This document shows, one piece after another, positions 16,681 through 26,412 of a stretch of DNA of 64,000 nt; positions within the stretch are counted from its first letter, which is position 1, and each line of letters begins with the position of its first letter. A program made the translations under genes and the position numbers. Where the stretch lies: positions 434,001 to 498,000 of the forward strand of contig NZ_FNBZ01000001.1 in assembly GCF_900102525.1 (NCBI RefSeq), read 5' to 3'. The notes under the pieces are model-generated. The model saw only the letters and a program-made list of their open reading frames with translations, ran no database searches and was not told the origin of the DNA. The DNA is from Allobosea robiniae. GTDB lineage: Bacteria; Pseudomonadota; Alphaproteobacteria; Rhizobiales; Beijerinckiaceae.

Positions 16681-18174
16681 ATGACCGCCTATTCCGACCT
16701 CTCCGCCCATTTCGGCCGCATCGCTGCCCTGTCGAATGCCATCGGCATCCTGCAGTGGGACAACGATGTGATGATGCCGAAGGGCGCGGCCGAGACGCGG
16801 GCCGAAAGCATGGCCCTGCTCCAGGTCATGCGCCACGGTCTCTCGACCGATGCCCGCATCGGCGATTGGCTCGGCGAGGCCGAGAGCGACGGCAGCCTCG
16901 GCGCCTGGGAGAAGGCCAACCTGCGCGAGATCCGACGCGTCTGGACGGTCGACACCGCCCTGCCCTCCGAACTGGTGGAAGCGTCGAGCAAGGCGATCTC
17001 CGCTTGCGAGATGCGCTGGCGCCAAGCGCGGGCCGATGCCGATTTCGCCGGTCTCCTGCCCTATCTCGCCGAAGTGCTAAATCTCCAGCGCCAGATCGGC
17101 CGAGCCAAGGGCGAGAAGCTCGGGCTCTCCGCCTATGATGCCCTGCTCAACGATTACGAGCCGGGCGGCCGTTCCGCCAAGATCGACGGGCTGTTCGACG
17201 ATCTTGCCGCCTTCCTGCCGGGCTTCACGCAGGAAGCGATGGCGGTGCAGGCGCGCCGGCCTGCCTTGCCTGCGCTGGAAGGCCCTTTCGCGACCGAGAC
17301 GCAGCGCGCGCTGGGCCTCAAGTTCATGGCGGCGCTCGGCTATGATTTCGAGCGCGGCCGGCTCGACATCTCGACCCATCCGTTCTGCGGCGGCGCCGAC
17401 AACGATGTCCGCATCACCACGCGCTATGACGAGACCGATTTCACCAAGGCGCTGATGGGCGTGCTGCACGAGACCGGCCACGCGCTCTACGAGCAGGGCC
17501 GGCCTCAAGCGCATCTCAACCAGCCGGTCGGCGCGGCGCGCGGCATGAGCCTGCATGAGAGCCAGTCGCTGCTGATGGAGATGCAGGCCTGCCGCTCGCG
17601 CCAGTTCCTGGCTTACGCCGCGCCGCTGATGCGCGAGAGTTTTGGAGGTGCGGGGCCGGCGTGGGAAAGCACGGCGATGTGGCATCGCTATACCCGCGTC
17701 GAGCCCGGCTTCATCCGCGTCGATGCCGATGAGGTCACCTATCCCGCCCATGTCATCCTGCGCTACCGGCTGGAAAAGGCGCTGATCGCCGGCGAGATGG
17801 CGCTCGCCGAGCTGCCCGCTGCCTGGAACGCCGGGATGAAGTCCCTGCTCGGCGTCACCGTTCCAAACGACCGGCTCGGCTGCCTGCAGGATATCCATTG
17901 GCCGTCCGGCGGCTGGGGCTATTTCCCGACCTATACGCTCGGCGCCATGACCGCGGCCCAGATCTTCGATGCCGCCTGCAAGGCGGAGGCCTCGATCCTG
18001 CCCGGTATCGGCAAGGGCGATTTCGGTCCGCTGGTCGGCTGGCTGCGCGCCAATATCCACGGCAAGGGCTCGCTGCTCCCGACCGACGAGCTGCTGACGG
18101 AAGCGACTGGTCGCCCGCTCGACGCCGCGGTGTTCAAGGCCCACCTGCGCCAGCGCTATATCAACGAGGTCTAA
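16681..18174 (+). CDS. Metallocarboxypeptidase, M32 family
   Basis: This 497-residue protein matches M32 (Taq-type) carboxypeptidases, zinc enzymes that remove C-terminal residues in the cytoplasm. The zinc motif HETGH is at residues 263-267 and the third-ligand helix MSLHESQSLLMEMQ lies about 25 residues later. Other family marks are ILQWDNDVMMPKGAAETRAE near the N-terminus, THPFCGGADNDVRITTRY, and DIHWPSGGWGYFPTYTLGAM. The length is normal for the family and no signal peptide is present. Confidence 0.94.
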   Translation: MTAYSDLSAHFGRIAALSNAIGILQWDNDVMMPKGAAETRAESMALLQVMRHGLSTDARIGDWLGEAESDGSLGAWEKANLREIRRVWTVDTALPSELVEASSKAISACEMRWRQARADADFAGLLPYLAEVLNLQRQIGRAKGEKLGLSAYDALLNDYEPGGRSAKIDGLFDDLAAFLPGFTQEAMAVQARRPALPALEGPFATETQRALGLKFMAALGYDFERGRLDISTHPFCGGADNDVRITTRYDETDFTKALMGVLHETGHALYEQGRPQAHLNQPVGAARGMSLHESQSLLMEMQACRSRQFLAYAAPLMRESFGGAGPAWESTAMWHRYTRVEPGFIRVDADEVTYPAHVILRYRLEKALIAGEMALAELPAAWNAGMKSLLGVTVPNDRLGCLQDIHWPSGGWGYFPTYTLGAMTAAQIFDAACKAEASILPGIGKGDFGPLVGWLRANIHGKGSLLPTDELLTEATGRPLDAAVFKAHLRQRYINEV

Positions 18175-18308
18175 GCTCACTCATTTTATTTATTCGAAAC
18201 AAAGACTTAGACAAACGCCTCGTGCCGATCGGCCATGCAGCTTTCGGACTTGCATCGGGGCTTCCGAAGCGGGATGTCGGAGACGACCTCCTGCTTCGGT
18301 GACCGCTC

Positions 18309-18623
18309 ATGATCCAGACCAAGCCCGCCCCCCGCATCGCCATCACCTATTGCTCGATGTGCAACTGGATGCTGCGCTCGGCCTGGCTCGGGCAGGAACT
18401 GCTCTCGACCTTCGGGCAGGATCTCGGCGAGGTCGCGCTGATCCCGCGCACCGGCGGCATCTTCCAGATCCATTACGACGGCGAACTGATCTGGGACCGC
18501 AAGGCCGATGGCGGCTTCCCGGATTCGAAGGTGCTGAAGCAGCGCGTGCGCGACCGGCTCGACCCCGAGCGCAGCCTCGGCCATGTCGACGGTCACACGA
18601 TGTCGGCGGAGGCGGAGAGCTGA
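18309..18623 (+). CDS. Rdx/SelT-SelW-SelH family thioredoxin-like protein
   Basis: This 104-residue protein has an N-terminal CxxC in AITYCSMCNWMLRSAWLGQE and a later GGIFQIHYDGELIWDRK, as in the Rdx family (SelW-like). Both active-site positions are cysteine codons, so it is not a selenoprotein. The family is thought to be redox active; no substrate is known. It stands alone between the M32 gene and a palindromic repeat. Confidence 0.85.
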   Translation: MIQTKPAPRIAITYCSMCNWMLRSAWLGQELLSTFGQDLGEVALIPRTGGIFQIHYDGELIWDRKADGGFPDSKVLKQRVRDRLDPERSLGHVDGHTMSAEAES

Positions 18624-18641
18624 GGCGCCCTTTCGTTGGCC

Positions 18642-18733
18642 GTCATGCTCGGGCTTGACCCGAGCATCTCGGAAACCAGTGCCTTCTCGTCATGAGATGC
18701 TCGGGTCGAAGCTTCGCTCCGCCCGAGAATGAC
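18642..18733. repeat. Palindromic intergenic repeat
   Basis: The gap between the Rdx gene and the convergent thiE is filled by a long imperfect palindrome. It starts GTCATGCTCGGGCTTGACCC, contains two copies of GAGCATCTC/GAGATGCTC in opposite orientation, and ends with CCGAGAATGAC, the mirror of its start. It shares edges with the elements at 16.6 and 40.4 kb. It may also serve as a barrier between the two convergent genes. Confidence 0.65.
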
Positions 18734-18738
18734 GCCTC

Positions 18739-19347
18739 TCAGGCAGCGTGCTTCCGCGTCGCCGCGATCCAGGCCTTCAGCCGCCCCTCGGGATCGGCGT
18801 TCAGCGTGATGTCCGTCACCGCCGCGACGATGTCGGCGCCAGCCTCGAAGACGCCCGGCGCCCGCTCCAGCGAGATGCCGCCGATGCCGACGAGCGGCAA
18901 GTCACCGATCCGGCGCTTCCATTCGCCGAGCCGCTCAAGACCCTGCGGGCCGAAGCGCATCTGCTTCAGGATCGTCGGGTAGACCGGGCCGAGCGCGACA
19001 TAGTCGGGCTTCGCCGCCAGGGCGCGCTCCAGTTCGGGCTCGTCATGGCTGCTGATGCCGAGCTTCAGGCCGGCCTTGCGGATCGCGCCGAGATCGGCGT
19101 CGTCGAGATCCTCCTGGCCAAGATGGATGAAGTCGCAGCCCTCGGCGATGGCGAGCTTCCAGTAGTCGTTGATGACGAGCACGCAACCGGCCGCAGCGCA
19201 GAGTGTCTTCGCCCGCGCGATCTCACGCGCGACCTCGGTCTCGGGTCGGTCCTTGACACGCAATTGCACCAGCTTGACGCCGAGCGGCAGCATCCGCTCC
19301 AGCCAGTCGGCGCTGTCGAAGATGGGGTAGAACGGATCGAGCTTCAT
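18739..19347 (-). CDS. thiE: Thiamine-phosphate synthase-type protein
   Basis: This 202-residue TIM-barrel protein corresponds to thiamine-phosphate synthase, which joins the pyrimidine diphosphate and thiazole phosphate. Visible motifs are LVQLRVKDRPETEV, LVINDYWKLAIAEGCDFIHL, the DLGAIRKAGLKLGISSHDE region, and ALGPVYPTILKQMRFGPQG. It is the last gene of the TPP-riboswitch thiO-S-G-E operon, 14 bases after thiG. The branch resembles the short ThiE variants of alphaproteobacteria. Confidence 0.92.
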   Translation of the reverse strand: MKLDPFYPIFDSADWLERMLPLGVKLVQLRVKDRPETEVAREIARAKTLCAAAGCVLVINDYWKLAIAEGCDFIHLGQEDLDDADLGAIRKAGLKLGISSHDEPELERALAAKPDYVALGPVYPTILKQMRFGPQGLERLGEWKRRIGDLPLVGIGGISLERAPGVFEAGADIVAAVTDITLNADPEGRLKAWIAATRKHAA

Positions 19348-19361
19348 GCGGGAGCGATCTT

Positions 19362-20132
19362 TCAGGCCAGGAAGGCTTTGCCCATGACGGGCGTGGAGGG
19401 AGCGGCCATGTCGCGCGCCTCGATCGGCTGTGCGGCAAAAGCCTGGCGGCCGGCGCGGATGGCGAGCGCGAAGGCCTCCGCCATCGCGGCGGGGTCGCCC
19501 GCCTTGGCGACTGCGGTGTTGAGCAGGATGCCGTCATAACCCATCTCCATCGCCTGCGCGGCATGGGACGGCAGGCCAATACCGGCATCGACGACGAGCG
19601 GGATGTCGGGAAAATGCTGGCGCATGCTGCGCAAGCCATAGGGGTTGTTGAGCCCCCTGCCCGACCCGATCGGCGCGCCCCAGGGCATCAGCACCTCGCA
19701 GCCGGCATCGAGCAGGCGCCCGCCGACCACGAGATCCTCGGTCGTGTAGGGAAAGACCTTGAAGCCGTCATCGGCGAGAATCCGCGCGGCCTCGACCAGC
19801 GCGATCACGTCCGGCTGGAGCGTGTCGTCCTCGCCGATCACCTCGAGCTTGATCCAGTCGGTACCGAAGACCTCGCGCGCCATCTGCGCCGTGGTCACGG
19901 CTTCCTTGACGGTGTGGCAGCCGGCCGTGTTCGGCAGAACCTTGACGCCGAGCTCGCGGATCAGCGCCCAGAAGGCCTGGCCGGCGCCCCCGGAGGATTC
20001 CCGCCGCAGCGACACGGTCACGACCTCCGCGCCGGAACGCTTCACAGCCTCCGCGAGGATGGCAGGCGACGGGTATTGCGCCGTGCCGAGGAACAGCGGG
20101 TTCTGGGGCTCGAAGCCATAGAAGGATGCCAT
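19362..20132 (-). CDS. thiG: Thiazole synthase
   Basis: This 256-residue protein forms the thiazole phosphate ring of thiamine from deoxyxylulose 5-phosphate, dehydroglycine and ThiS-thiocarboxylate. Family marks are [51 protein letters not shown] and [20 protein letters not shown]. It follows thiS with one base between stop and start and precedes thiE by 14 bases. Confidence 0.96.
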   Translation of the reverse strand: MASFYGFEPQNPLFLGTAQYPSPAILAEAVKRSGAEVVTVSLRRESSGGAGQAFWALIRELGVKVLPNTAGCHTVKEAVTTAQMAREVFGTDWIKLEVIGEDDTLQPDVIALVEAARILADDGFKVFPYTTEDLVVGGRLLDAGCEVLMPWGAPIGSGRGLNNPYGLRSMRQHFPDIPLVVDAGIGLPSHAAQAMEMGYDGILLNTAVAKAGDPAAMAEAFALAIRAGRQAFAAQPIEARDMAAPSTPVMGKAFLA

Positions 20133-20133
20133 C

Positions 20134-20331
20134 TCAGCCTCCTTGCATCGGCGCGACGATCTCGATGCGGTCGCCTTCGCTCAGGGCCGTTTCGGCGCGC
20201 TTGCGGGCCGGCACGAAATCGCCGTTCACCGCGGTCGCGACGATGCGGCCGCCGAAGCCCAGCTCCGCCAGCGCCTCGGCCAGCGTCTTCGCCGCGACGT
20301 CCTGCGGGGCGCCGTTAAGCAGCAAGGTCAT
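20134..20331 (-). CDS. thiS: Sulfur carrier protein ThiS
   Basis: This 65-residue ubiquitin-like protein ends in the Gly-Gly tail (VAPMQGG) that is adenylated and converted to a thiocarboxylate for thiazole synthesis. [20 protein letters not shown] and GDRIEIV are typical. The ATG at 20331 starts 17 bases inside the end of thiO, so the two are translationally coupled; a longer upstream frame is only the thiO sequence in another phase. Confidence 0.94.
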   Translation of the reverse strand: MTLLLNGAPQDVAAKTLAEALAELGFGGRIVATAVNGDFVPARKRAETALSEGDRIEIVAPMQGG

Positions 20332-21337
20332 GCAGCATCTCCGGTGTTGCTTGCGGGTCCAGCACGGCGTCCGCCGCCATCCGCGCCATGGCGGGGCTGA
20401 GCAGGAAGCCGTGGCGATAGAGCCCGTTGACATGGATCACCCGGCCGCGACGCGTCAGCCGCGGCAGGTTGTCGGGAAAGGCCGGGCGGGCATCGGTGCC
20501 GATCTCGACCACCTCCGCCTCGCCGAAAGCAGGGTGCAGCGCATAGGCCGCGCCCAGCAGTTCCAGCATGGCGCGAGCGGAGATGCGACGCCGCTCGCCG
20601 CTCTCGATCATCGTCGCGCCGACCATGAAGAGCCCGTCCGCGCGCGGGACGATGTAGAGCGGAATGCGCGGATGCAGCAGCCGGACCGGGCGCGACAGGC
20701 TGATATCGTCGCTGCGCAGCAGCAGCATCTCGCCTTTTACTCCGCGCAGGCCCGGCAGGACATTACGCGCCGCCAGCCCCCGGCAATCGAGGGCGGTATC
20801 GGCATCGAGATCGACGGGCTCGACGGCGCTGTCGAAATGGATTGTGCCGCCGTTCGCGACGAGGCGCTCGGCCAGCGCGGCGATGGCTTCACGCGGATCG
20901 AGATGTCCTTCACGCGCAAAGAACAGGCCGCGCGAAAACCGTCCGGCGAGATCCGGCTCGAGCACGGCGACCGCATCGCCATCGATCTCCTCGAAATGGC
21001 TCGTGCGCTGCCCGAAGCGGCGCAATTCCGAACGATCCCGGCTCGGCGCGACCACGAGCGTGCCGTTGCGGACGACCCCGCCGGCATGGCGCGCCCACCA
21101 ATCGGCCGCCTGCTGTCCGAGCCGGATCACAGGCTCCTCGGCGCTCTCGCCCTCGCACCACGGCGCCAGCATGCCGCCGGCATACCAGGAGCAGGCTTCG
21201 GCGCCGATGCGCGGACCGCGCTCATGGACCGTGACCTGCGCGCCGCGCGCCAGCAATTCGGTGGCGCAGGCCAGGCCGACGACACCAGCGCCGACCACCG
21301 CGACCTTCAGGCTGGAATGAGGGCGTTCTGCCGTCAT
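20315..21337 (-). CDS. thiO: Glycine oxidase ThiO
   Basis: This 340-residue FAD protein of the D-amino-acid oxidase family supplies dehydroglycine for thiazole synthesis. The dinucleotide motif VAVVGAGVVGLACATELLAR opens the protein, EACSWYAGGMLAPWCEGE is the ThiO signature, and VNGLYRHGFLLSPAMARM closes it. It is first in the thiO-thiS-thiG-thiE operon and overlaps thiS by 17 bases. A TPP riboswitch lies 65 bases upstream. Confidence 0.94.
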   Translation of the reverse strand: MTAERPHSSLKVAVVGAGVVGLACATELLARGAQVTVHERGPRIGAEACSWYAGGMLAPWCEGESAEEPVIRLGQQAADWWARHAGGVVRNGTLVVAPSRDRSELRRFGQRTSHFEEIDGDAVAVLEPDLAGRFSRGLFFAREGHLDPREAIAALAERLVANGGTIHFDSAVEPVDLDADTALDCRGLAARNVLPGLRGVKGEMLLLRSDDISLSRPVRLLHPRIPLYIVPRADGLFMVGATMIESGERRRISARAMLELLGAAYALHPAFGEAEVVEIGTDARPAFPDNLPRLTRRGRVIHVNGLYRHGFLLSPAMARMAADAVLDPQATPEMLHDLAA

Positions 21338-21401
21338 GCTCTTCCCTGCTCCCGGGAAGGCAGCGGCCTGGGCACGAGCAAAGTGTCTGCGAGCCGAAGA
21401 C

Positions 21402-21483
21402 CGTTCCCTTCGCCGGCATTACCCGGATCAGGTACGATGGGTTGGCGCTGACCACGCCTCTCAGCCTCTCGGCACCCCAACGG
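21402..21483 (-). ncRNA. TPP riboswitch (THI element)
   Basis: On the minus strand upstream of thiO the sequence has the conserved blocks of the thiamine pyrophosphate aptamer in order: GGGGTGCC, GGCTGAGAGG, AACCC, then ACCTGATCCGGGTAATGCC and CGAAGGGAACG. TPP binding normally represses expression, here of the whole thiOSGE operon. No strong terminator hairpin was seen between it and thiO, so control at translation initiation is the likelier mode. Confidence 0.95.
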
Positions 21484-21704
21484 ACAGGCTCAATCTAATG
21501 GCTGCCCGACGGTGGAGCAAGACGAGCCAATGCAGGGCTCCTGTGCAGCAGCTTTAGCCCGCAGCAGCAGTCCGTGCCGCTTGGCCTCTCCATTACCAAC
21601 GGAGTGCTCTATGATCGGCTTCGCGTGCATGCACAGGCGAAGCGAAGGAAGTTGCCGACGAGGCTTGTCAAACGGCTCTGCAATCGGGCATAGAGCCTCT
21701 CGCC

Positions 21705-21795
21705 GGAGACGTGGCCGAGAGGCTGAAGGCACTCGTTTGCTAAATGAGCATACCCCACAAGGGTATCGAGGGTTCGAATCCCTCCGTCTCCGCCA
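21705..21795 (+). tRNA. tRNA-Ser (anticodon GCT)
   Basis: The 91-base gene has the acceptor pair GGAGACG/CGTCTCC, the D-arm GTGGCCGAGAGGCTGAAGGC, the anticodon loop TTGCTAA (anticodon GCT, serine AGC/AGU), a long variable arm ACCCCACAAGGGT, and the T-arm GGGTTCGAATCCC. The discriminator base is G and CCA is encoded. The long variable arm confirms a class II serine tRNA. The stretches on either side (21490-21704 and 21796-22017) show no gene. Confidence 0.98.
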
Positions 21796-22017
21796 CTCTT
21801 TTTCTGCCCTTCCTTCGTTCGCTTGAACTTGAATTCGCATGCGGTTGCGTTGCACGGGCGCGTGCACTCTCATGCATCCGCGAGCGCCCGGTCGGACCTT
21901 GTTCATCGCTGCGGCGATCTCCCAGCCCGGCAGGTGCGCTGGTCGGCGGCTGGATTGGGTCGTCGCGATCAAGCAGGGCCGCCGACCGGCGATGCCGACA
22001 CCGCAAGCGCGAGGGCC

Positions 22018-22494
22018 TCACCAGGTTTCCTTGACCGTTTCCATCGCGACATTGGTCGAGGTGTTCGCGACATGGGGCAGGTTCGAGATCTTCTCGCCCA
22101 GCACGGCCCGGTAGCGCCGGATATCCGGCGTTCTGATCTTGAGGAGGTAATCGAAGCGCCCCGCGATCATGTGGCACTCCTCGACCTCCCTGATCTTCTT
22201 GACCTCCTCGTTGAATTTCGTCAGCGCCTTTTCCGTGGTGTCGGACAGCTTGACCTCGGCGAAGGCGATGTGATCGAGCTTCAGCTTCGCCGGGTTGAGT
22301 GTTGCCCGGAAGCCCTCGATATAGCCGTCGTCGACAAGCCGGCGGAACCGGATCTGGCAGGGCGTCTTGGAGAGGCCGATCCGCGCGCCGAGCTCGGCGA
22401 TCGAGATCCGGCCGTCCTCCCTGAGCACGTCGAGGATCTTGCGATCCAGGGCGTCCAGATCGCCTTCGATCGGTATTTCCTTAGGCTTTTTCAC
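22018..22494 (-). CDS. putR: Lrp/AsnC-family regulator, probable proline-responsive PutR
   Basis: This 158-residue regulator has an N-terminal helix-turn-helix (ISIAELGARIGLSKTPCQIR) and a C-terminal RAM ligand domain (VEECHMIAGRFDYLLKIRTP). It is divergent from putA with a 148-base gap. In Agrobacterium and Rhodobacter this same arrangement encodes PutR, which activates putA in response to proline. A GTG at 22494 is chosen because GAGGA lies six bases upstream; a TTG two codons earlier would touch that site. Confidence 0.9.
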   Translation of the reverse strand: MKKPKEIPIEGDLDALDRKILDVLREDGRISIAELGARIGLSKTPCQIRFRRLVDDGYIEGFRATLNPAKLKLDHIAFAEVKLSDTTEKALTKFNEEVKKIREVEECHMIAGRFDYLLKIRTPDIRRYRAVLGEKISNLPHVANTSTNVAMETVKETW

Positions 22495-22642
22495 TTGCAA
22501 TCCTCAAATCTGAAGTCTGGACGGACTGCAGGATAACAAAATTTAGACCGCCTGAGAATCGCGCTCATGATAAGCTCCCGCGCAAAGAACGGGAGAGGGT
22601 ATCGCCCCCGGCCCGTCGTGTTCGAACCCGCCGGGACAAGCC

Positions 22643-25600
22643 ATGAGCCAAGCCACCGCTGCCGCCGCCAACACCGCCTCCAGCCCGGCGCCTTTCGAGG
22701 GCTTCGCTCCGCCGATCCGCGAGCAGTCGGCGCTGCGCCAGGCGATCACCGCCGCCTATCGCCGTCCCGAGACTGAATGCCTTCCGCCTTTGCTGGTCGC
22801 CGCGAAGCTGGCGCCGGCGAGCAAACAGGAAATCGCCGCGACCGGGCGCAAGCTGATCGAAGCGCTGCGGGCCAAACACAAGGGCACCGGCGTCGAGGGT
22901 CTGGTCCAGGAATATTCGCTCTCCAGCCAGGAGGGCGTCGCGCTGATGTGCCTCGCCGAGGCGCTGCTGCGCATCCCGGACACGGCGACGCGCGACGCGC
23001 TGATCCGCGACAAGATCGCCGATGGCGACTGGAAGTCCCATGTCGGCGGCGGCAAGTCGCTCTTCGTCAATGCCGCGACCTGGGGCCTCGTCGTTACCGG
23101 CAAGCTGACCTCCACCGTGAATGACCGCAGCCTCGCCGCTGCCCTCACCCGCCTCATCGCTCGCGCGGGCGAACCGGTGATCCGGCGCGGCGTCGACATG
23201 GCGATGCGGATGATGGGCGAGCAATTCGTCACCGGCGAGACGATCGACGAGGCGCTGAAGCGCGCCCGGCCGCTGGAGGCGCGCGGCTTCCGCTATTCCT
23301 ACGACATGCTCGGCGAGGCCGCGACGACTGCCGCCGATGCCGCCCGCTACTATCGCGACTACGAGAACGCGATCCACGCGATCGGCAGGGCCGCGAACGG
23401 GCGCGGTGTGTTTGAAGGCCCGGGCATCTCGATCAAGCTCTCGGCCCTGCATCCGCGCTATAGCCGCGCGCAGGCCGGCCGGGTGATGTCGGAGCTTCTG
23501 CCGCTGGTGCGCGAGCTCGCGCTGATCGCCAAGAGCTACGATATCGGCCTCAATATCGATGCCGAGGAAGCCGACCGGCTGGAGCTCTCGCTCGACCTGC
23601 TGGAGGCGCTGAGCTTCGATAACGCGCTGCAAGGCTGGAACGGCCTCGGCTTCGTGGTGCAGGCCTATGGCAAGCGCTGCCCCTTCGTGCTCGACTGGAT
23701 CATCGATCTCGCCCGCCGCTCCGGCCGGCGCATGATGGTGCGTCTGGTCAAGGGCGCCTATTGGGATGCCGAGATCAAGCGCGCCCAGGTCGACGGGCTC
23801 GCCGATTTCCCGGTCTATACCCGCAAGGTCCATACCGACGTCGCCTATGTCGCCTGCGCCCGCAAGCTGCTGGCAGCTCCCGACGCGATCTTCCCGCAAT
23901 TTGCGACACATAACGCCCAGACGCTGGCGACGATCTACCATCTCGCCGGCAACGATTTTGCCGTCGGAAAATACGAGTTCCAGTGCCTGCACGGCATGGG
24001 CGAGCCGCTCTATGACGAGGTCGTCGGCAAGGACAATCTCGACCGGCCCTGCCGCATCTATGCGCCAGTCGGCACCCATGAGACGCTGCTCGCCTATCTC
24101 GTGCGGCGCCTGCTGGAAAACGGCGCGAACTCCTCCTTCGTCAACCGCATCTCCGATCCGAGCGTGACCATCGACTCGCTCGTCGCTGACCCCGTCGACG
24201 TGGTCGAAGCGATGCCGGTCATCGGCATGCTGCACGATCAGATCGCGCTGCCGGGCGACCTCTACGGCGCCGACCGCGTCAATTCGAAGGGCATCGACCT
24301 CTCCAACGAGGCGGCTTTGGCCGAGCTCGCGAGCAATCTCACTGCTACGGTCGGGCAGAACTGGCATGCCCTGCCGCTGCTGGCGGACAACTCGACCGCG
24401 GGCACGACGCGGCCGGTCCTGAACCCGGCGGATCATGCCGACGTCGTCGGGCAGGTCACCGAGCTTGCGGTCGAGGATGCCGCCAGGATCGCGCGCCTCG
24501 CCGCCGAGGGCGGCAAGGCCTGGGCCGCCGTGCCCCCGGCCGAACGCGCCGCCTGCCTCGACCGCGCCGCCGACATCATGCAGGCGCGCATCGAGACGCT
24601 GATGGGCATCGCCATGCGCGAGGCCGGCAAATCGGCCGCCAATGCGATCAGCGAGGTGCGCGAGGCGATCGACTTCCTGCGCTATTATGCTGACCAGGCG
24701 CGCAAGACGCTGGGCCCGGCGCATGCGCCGCTCGGGCCGATCGTCTGCATCAGCCCGTGGAACTTCCCGCTGGCGATCTTCACCGGGCAGGTCGCCGCAG
24801 CGCTGGTCGCGGGCAATGCGGTGATGGCCAAGCCCGCTGGCGTCACCCCGATCATCGCGCATGAAAGCGTCAAGATCCTGCATGAGGCCGGCGTCCCGCG
24901 CGGCGCCTTGCAGTTCACGCCGGGCAGCGGGCGCCTCGGCGCCGCTCTGGTCGGCGCGGCGGAGACGGCGGGCGTGATGTTCACCGGCTCGACCGAGGTC
25001 GCGCGCGGCATCCAGGCCCAGTTGGCCGAGCGTCTCTCGGCCGAGGGCAAGCCGATCCCGCTGATCGCCGAGACCGGCGGCCAGAACGGCATGATCGTCG
25101 ATTCCTCCGCGCTGGCCGAGCAGGTCGTCGCCGACGTCATCGCCTCGGCCTTCGACAGCGCCGGCCAGCGCTGCTCGGCCCTACGCGTGCTCTGTCTGCA
25201 GCAGGACATCGCCGACCGCACGCTGCACATGCTGCAGGGCGCGCTCAAGGAACTCACCATCGGCCGCACCGACAAGCTCAGTGTCGATATCGGCCCGGTG
25301 ATCAGCGAGGGTGCCCAGCGCGAAATCGACGAGCATGTCGCGCGCATGCGCGGCCTCGGCCGCAAGGTCGAGCAGCTCCCGCTGCCGGAGGCCGCCGCGA
25401 AGGGCACCTTCGTGCCGCCGACCATCGTCGAATTGAAGAGCCTGACCGACCTGAAGCGCGAGGTCTTTGGGCCGGTCCTGCACGTCATCCGCTATGAGCG
25501 CCAGGACCTCGACAAGCTGATCGACGAGGTCAACGGCTCCGGCTACGGCCTGACCTTCGGCCTGCACACGCGATTGGACGAGACGATCGCCCATGTCACA

Positions 25601-26344
25601 AGCCGCATCAAGGCGGGCAATCTCTATGTGAACCGCAACATCATCGGCGCCGTCGTCGGCGTGCAGCCCTTCGGCGGCCGTGGCCTCTCCGGCACCGGGC
25701 CGAAGGCCGGCGGGCCGCTCTATATCGGGCGCCTTGTGCGCAAGGCGCCGGTGCCGCCCCAGCACAGCTCGGTCCATATCGATCCGGCGCTGCTCGAATA
25801 TGCCGCCTGGCTCGCGAGCAAGGGGCTGAAGGCGGAAGCGGATGCCGCCCGCGAGACCGGCGGCCATTCGGCGCTGGGCTTGCATGTCGAGCTGGCCGGC
25901 CCGGTCGGCGAGCGCAATCTCTATGCGCTGCACCCGCGCGGCCGCATCCTGCTCGCACCGCAGACGGAAGCAGGCCTCCATCGGCAGGTCGCGGCGGCGC
26001 TGGCGACCGGCAACCAGCTCGTCATCGACGCGGCCTCCGGGTTGAAGGGAGCGCTGTCGGGCCTGCCGGCTGCGGTGGAAGCGCGCGTGAGCTGGACTTC
26101 CGATTGGGAGGCTGACGGCCCGTTCTCGGGCGCGCTGGTCGAGGGCGATACCCAGCGGATCGGCGAGGTGAACCGCCGCATCGCCGGGCTGTCCGGCCCG
26201 CTCGTGCTGGTCCAGGCGGCGAGCACGGAGGAGCTGAAGCGCGATCCCGATGCCTATTGCCTGAACTGGCTGCTGGAAGAGGTCTCGACCTCGATCAACA
26301 CCACGGCAGCCGGCGGCAATGCGAGCCTGATGACGATCGGCTGA
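22643..26344 (+). CDS. putA: Bifunctional proline dehydrogenase/glutamate-semialdehyde dehydrogenase
   Basis: This 1233-residue enzyme oxidises proline to glutamate in two steps with FAD then NAD. The proline dehydrogenase barrel covers about residues 150-460 (MVRLVKGAYWDAEIKRAQ, FATHNAQTLATI, YEFQCLHGMGEPLY). The aldehyde dehydrogenase follows from about 560 (CISPWNFPLAIFTGQ, catalytic Cys844 in DSAGQRCSALRVL). A further domain of about 240 residues forms the C-terminus. There is no N-terminal ribbon-helix-helix segment, so this is the type with the C-terminal domain but without DNA binding; control falls to the divergent PutR. The end has the conserved EVSTSINTTAAGGNASLM. Confidence 0.97.
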   Translation: MSQATAAAANTASSPAPFEGFAPPIREQSALRQAITAAYRRPETECLPPLLVAAKLAPASKQEIAATGRKLIEALRAKHKGTGVEGLVQEYSLSSQEGVALMCLAEALLRIPDTATRDALIRDKIADGDWKSHVGGGKSLFVNAATWGLVVTGKLTSTVNDRSLAAALTRLIARAGEPVIRRGVDMAMRMMGEQFVTGETIDEALKRARPLEARGFRYSYDMLGEAATTAADAARYYRDYENAIHAIGRAANGRGVFEGPGISIKLSALHPRYSRAQAGRVMSELLPLVRELALIAKSYDIGLNIDAEEADRLELSLDLLEALSFDNALQGWNGLGFVVQAYGKRCPFVLDWIIDLARRSGRRMMVRLVKGAYWDAEIKRAQVDGLADFPVYTRKVHTDVAYVACARKLLAAPDAIFPQFATHNAQTLATIYHLAGNDFAVGKYEFQCLHGMGEPLYDEVVGKDNLDRPCRIYAPVGTHETLLAYLVRRLLENGANSSFVNRISDPSVTIDSLVADPVDVVEAMPVIGMLHDQIALPGDLYGADRVNSKGIDLSNEAALAELASNLTATVGQNWHALPLLADNSTAGTTRPVLNPADHADVVGQVTELAVEDAARIARLAAEGGKAWAAVPPAERAACLDRAADIMQARIETLMGIAMREAGKSAANAISEVREAIDFLRYYADQARKTLGPAHAPLGPIVCISPWNFPLAIFTGQVAAALVAGNAVMAKPAGVTPIIAHESVKILHEAGVPRGALQFTPGSGRLGAALVGAAETAGVMFTGSTEVARGIQAQLAERLSAEGKPIPLIAETGGQNGMIVDSSALAEQVVADVIASAFDSAGQRCSALRVLCLQQDIADRTLHMLQGALKELTIGRTDKLSVDIGPVISEGAQREIDEHVARMRGLGRKVEQLPLPEAAAKGTFVPPTIVELKSLTDLKREVFGPVLHVIRYERQDLDKLIDEVNGSGYGLTFGLHTRLDETIAHVTSRIKAGNLYVNRNIIGAVVGVQPFGGRGLSGTGPKAGGPLYIGRLVRKAPVPPQHSSVHIDPALLEYAAWLASKGLKAEADAARETGGHSALGLHVELAGPVGERNLYALHPRGRILLAPQTEAGLHRQVAAALATGNQLVIDAASGLKGALSGLPAAVEARVSWTSDWEADGPFSGALVEGDTQRIGEVNRRIAGLSGPLVLVQAASTEELKRDPDAYCLNWLLEEVSTSINTTAAGGNASLMTIG

Positions 26345-26371
26345 AGCTCCCGGAGACGGAAAGCGCTCGAG

Positions 26372-26408
26372 CCGGCAGGCCGTGGGCATCATCCCCACGG
26401 CCTGCCGG
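26372..26408. terminator. Hairpin between convergent putA and luxR-type gene
   Basis: A perfect 15-base-pair stem (CCGGCAGGCCGTGGG at 26372-26386 and its complement at 26394-26408) with a 7-base loop fills the gap between two convergent genes. No T-run follows on either strand, so Rho assistance or simple barrier action is possible. The symmetry suits both directions. Confidence 0.7.
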
Positions 26409-26412
26409 ACGG

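Noticed and set aside
18309..18623. Selenoprotein
   Set aside because: The active-site positions are ordinary cysteine codons and no in-frame TGA is present.
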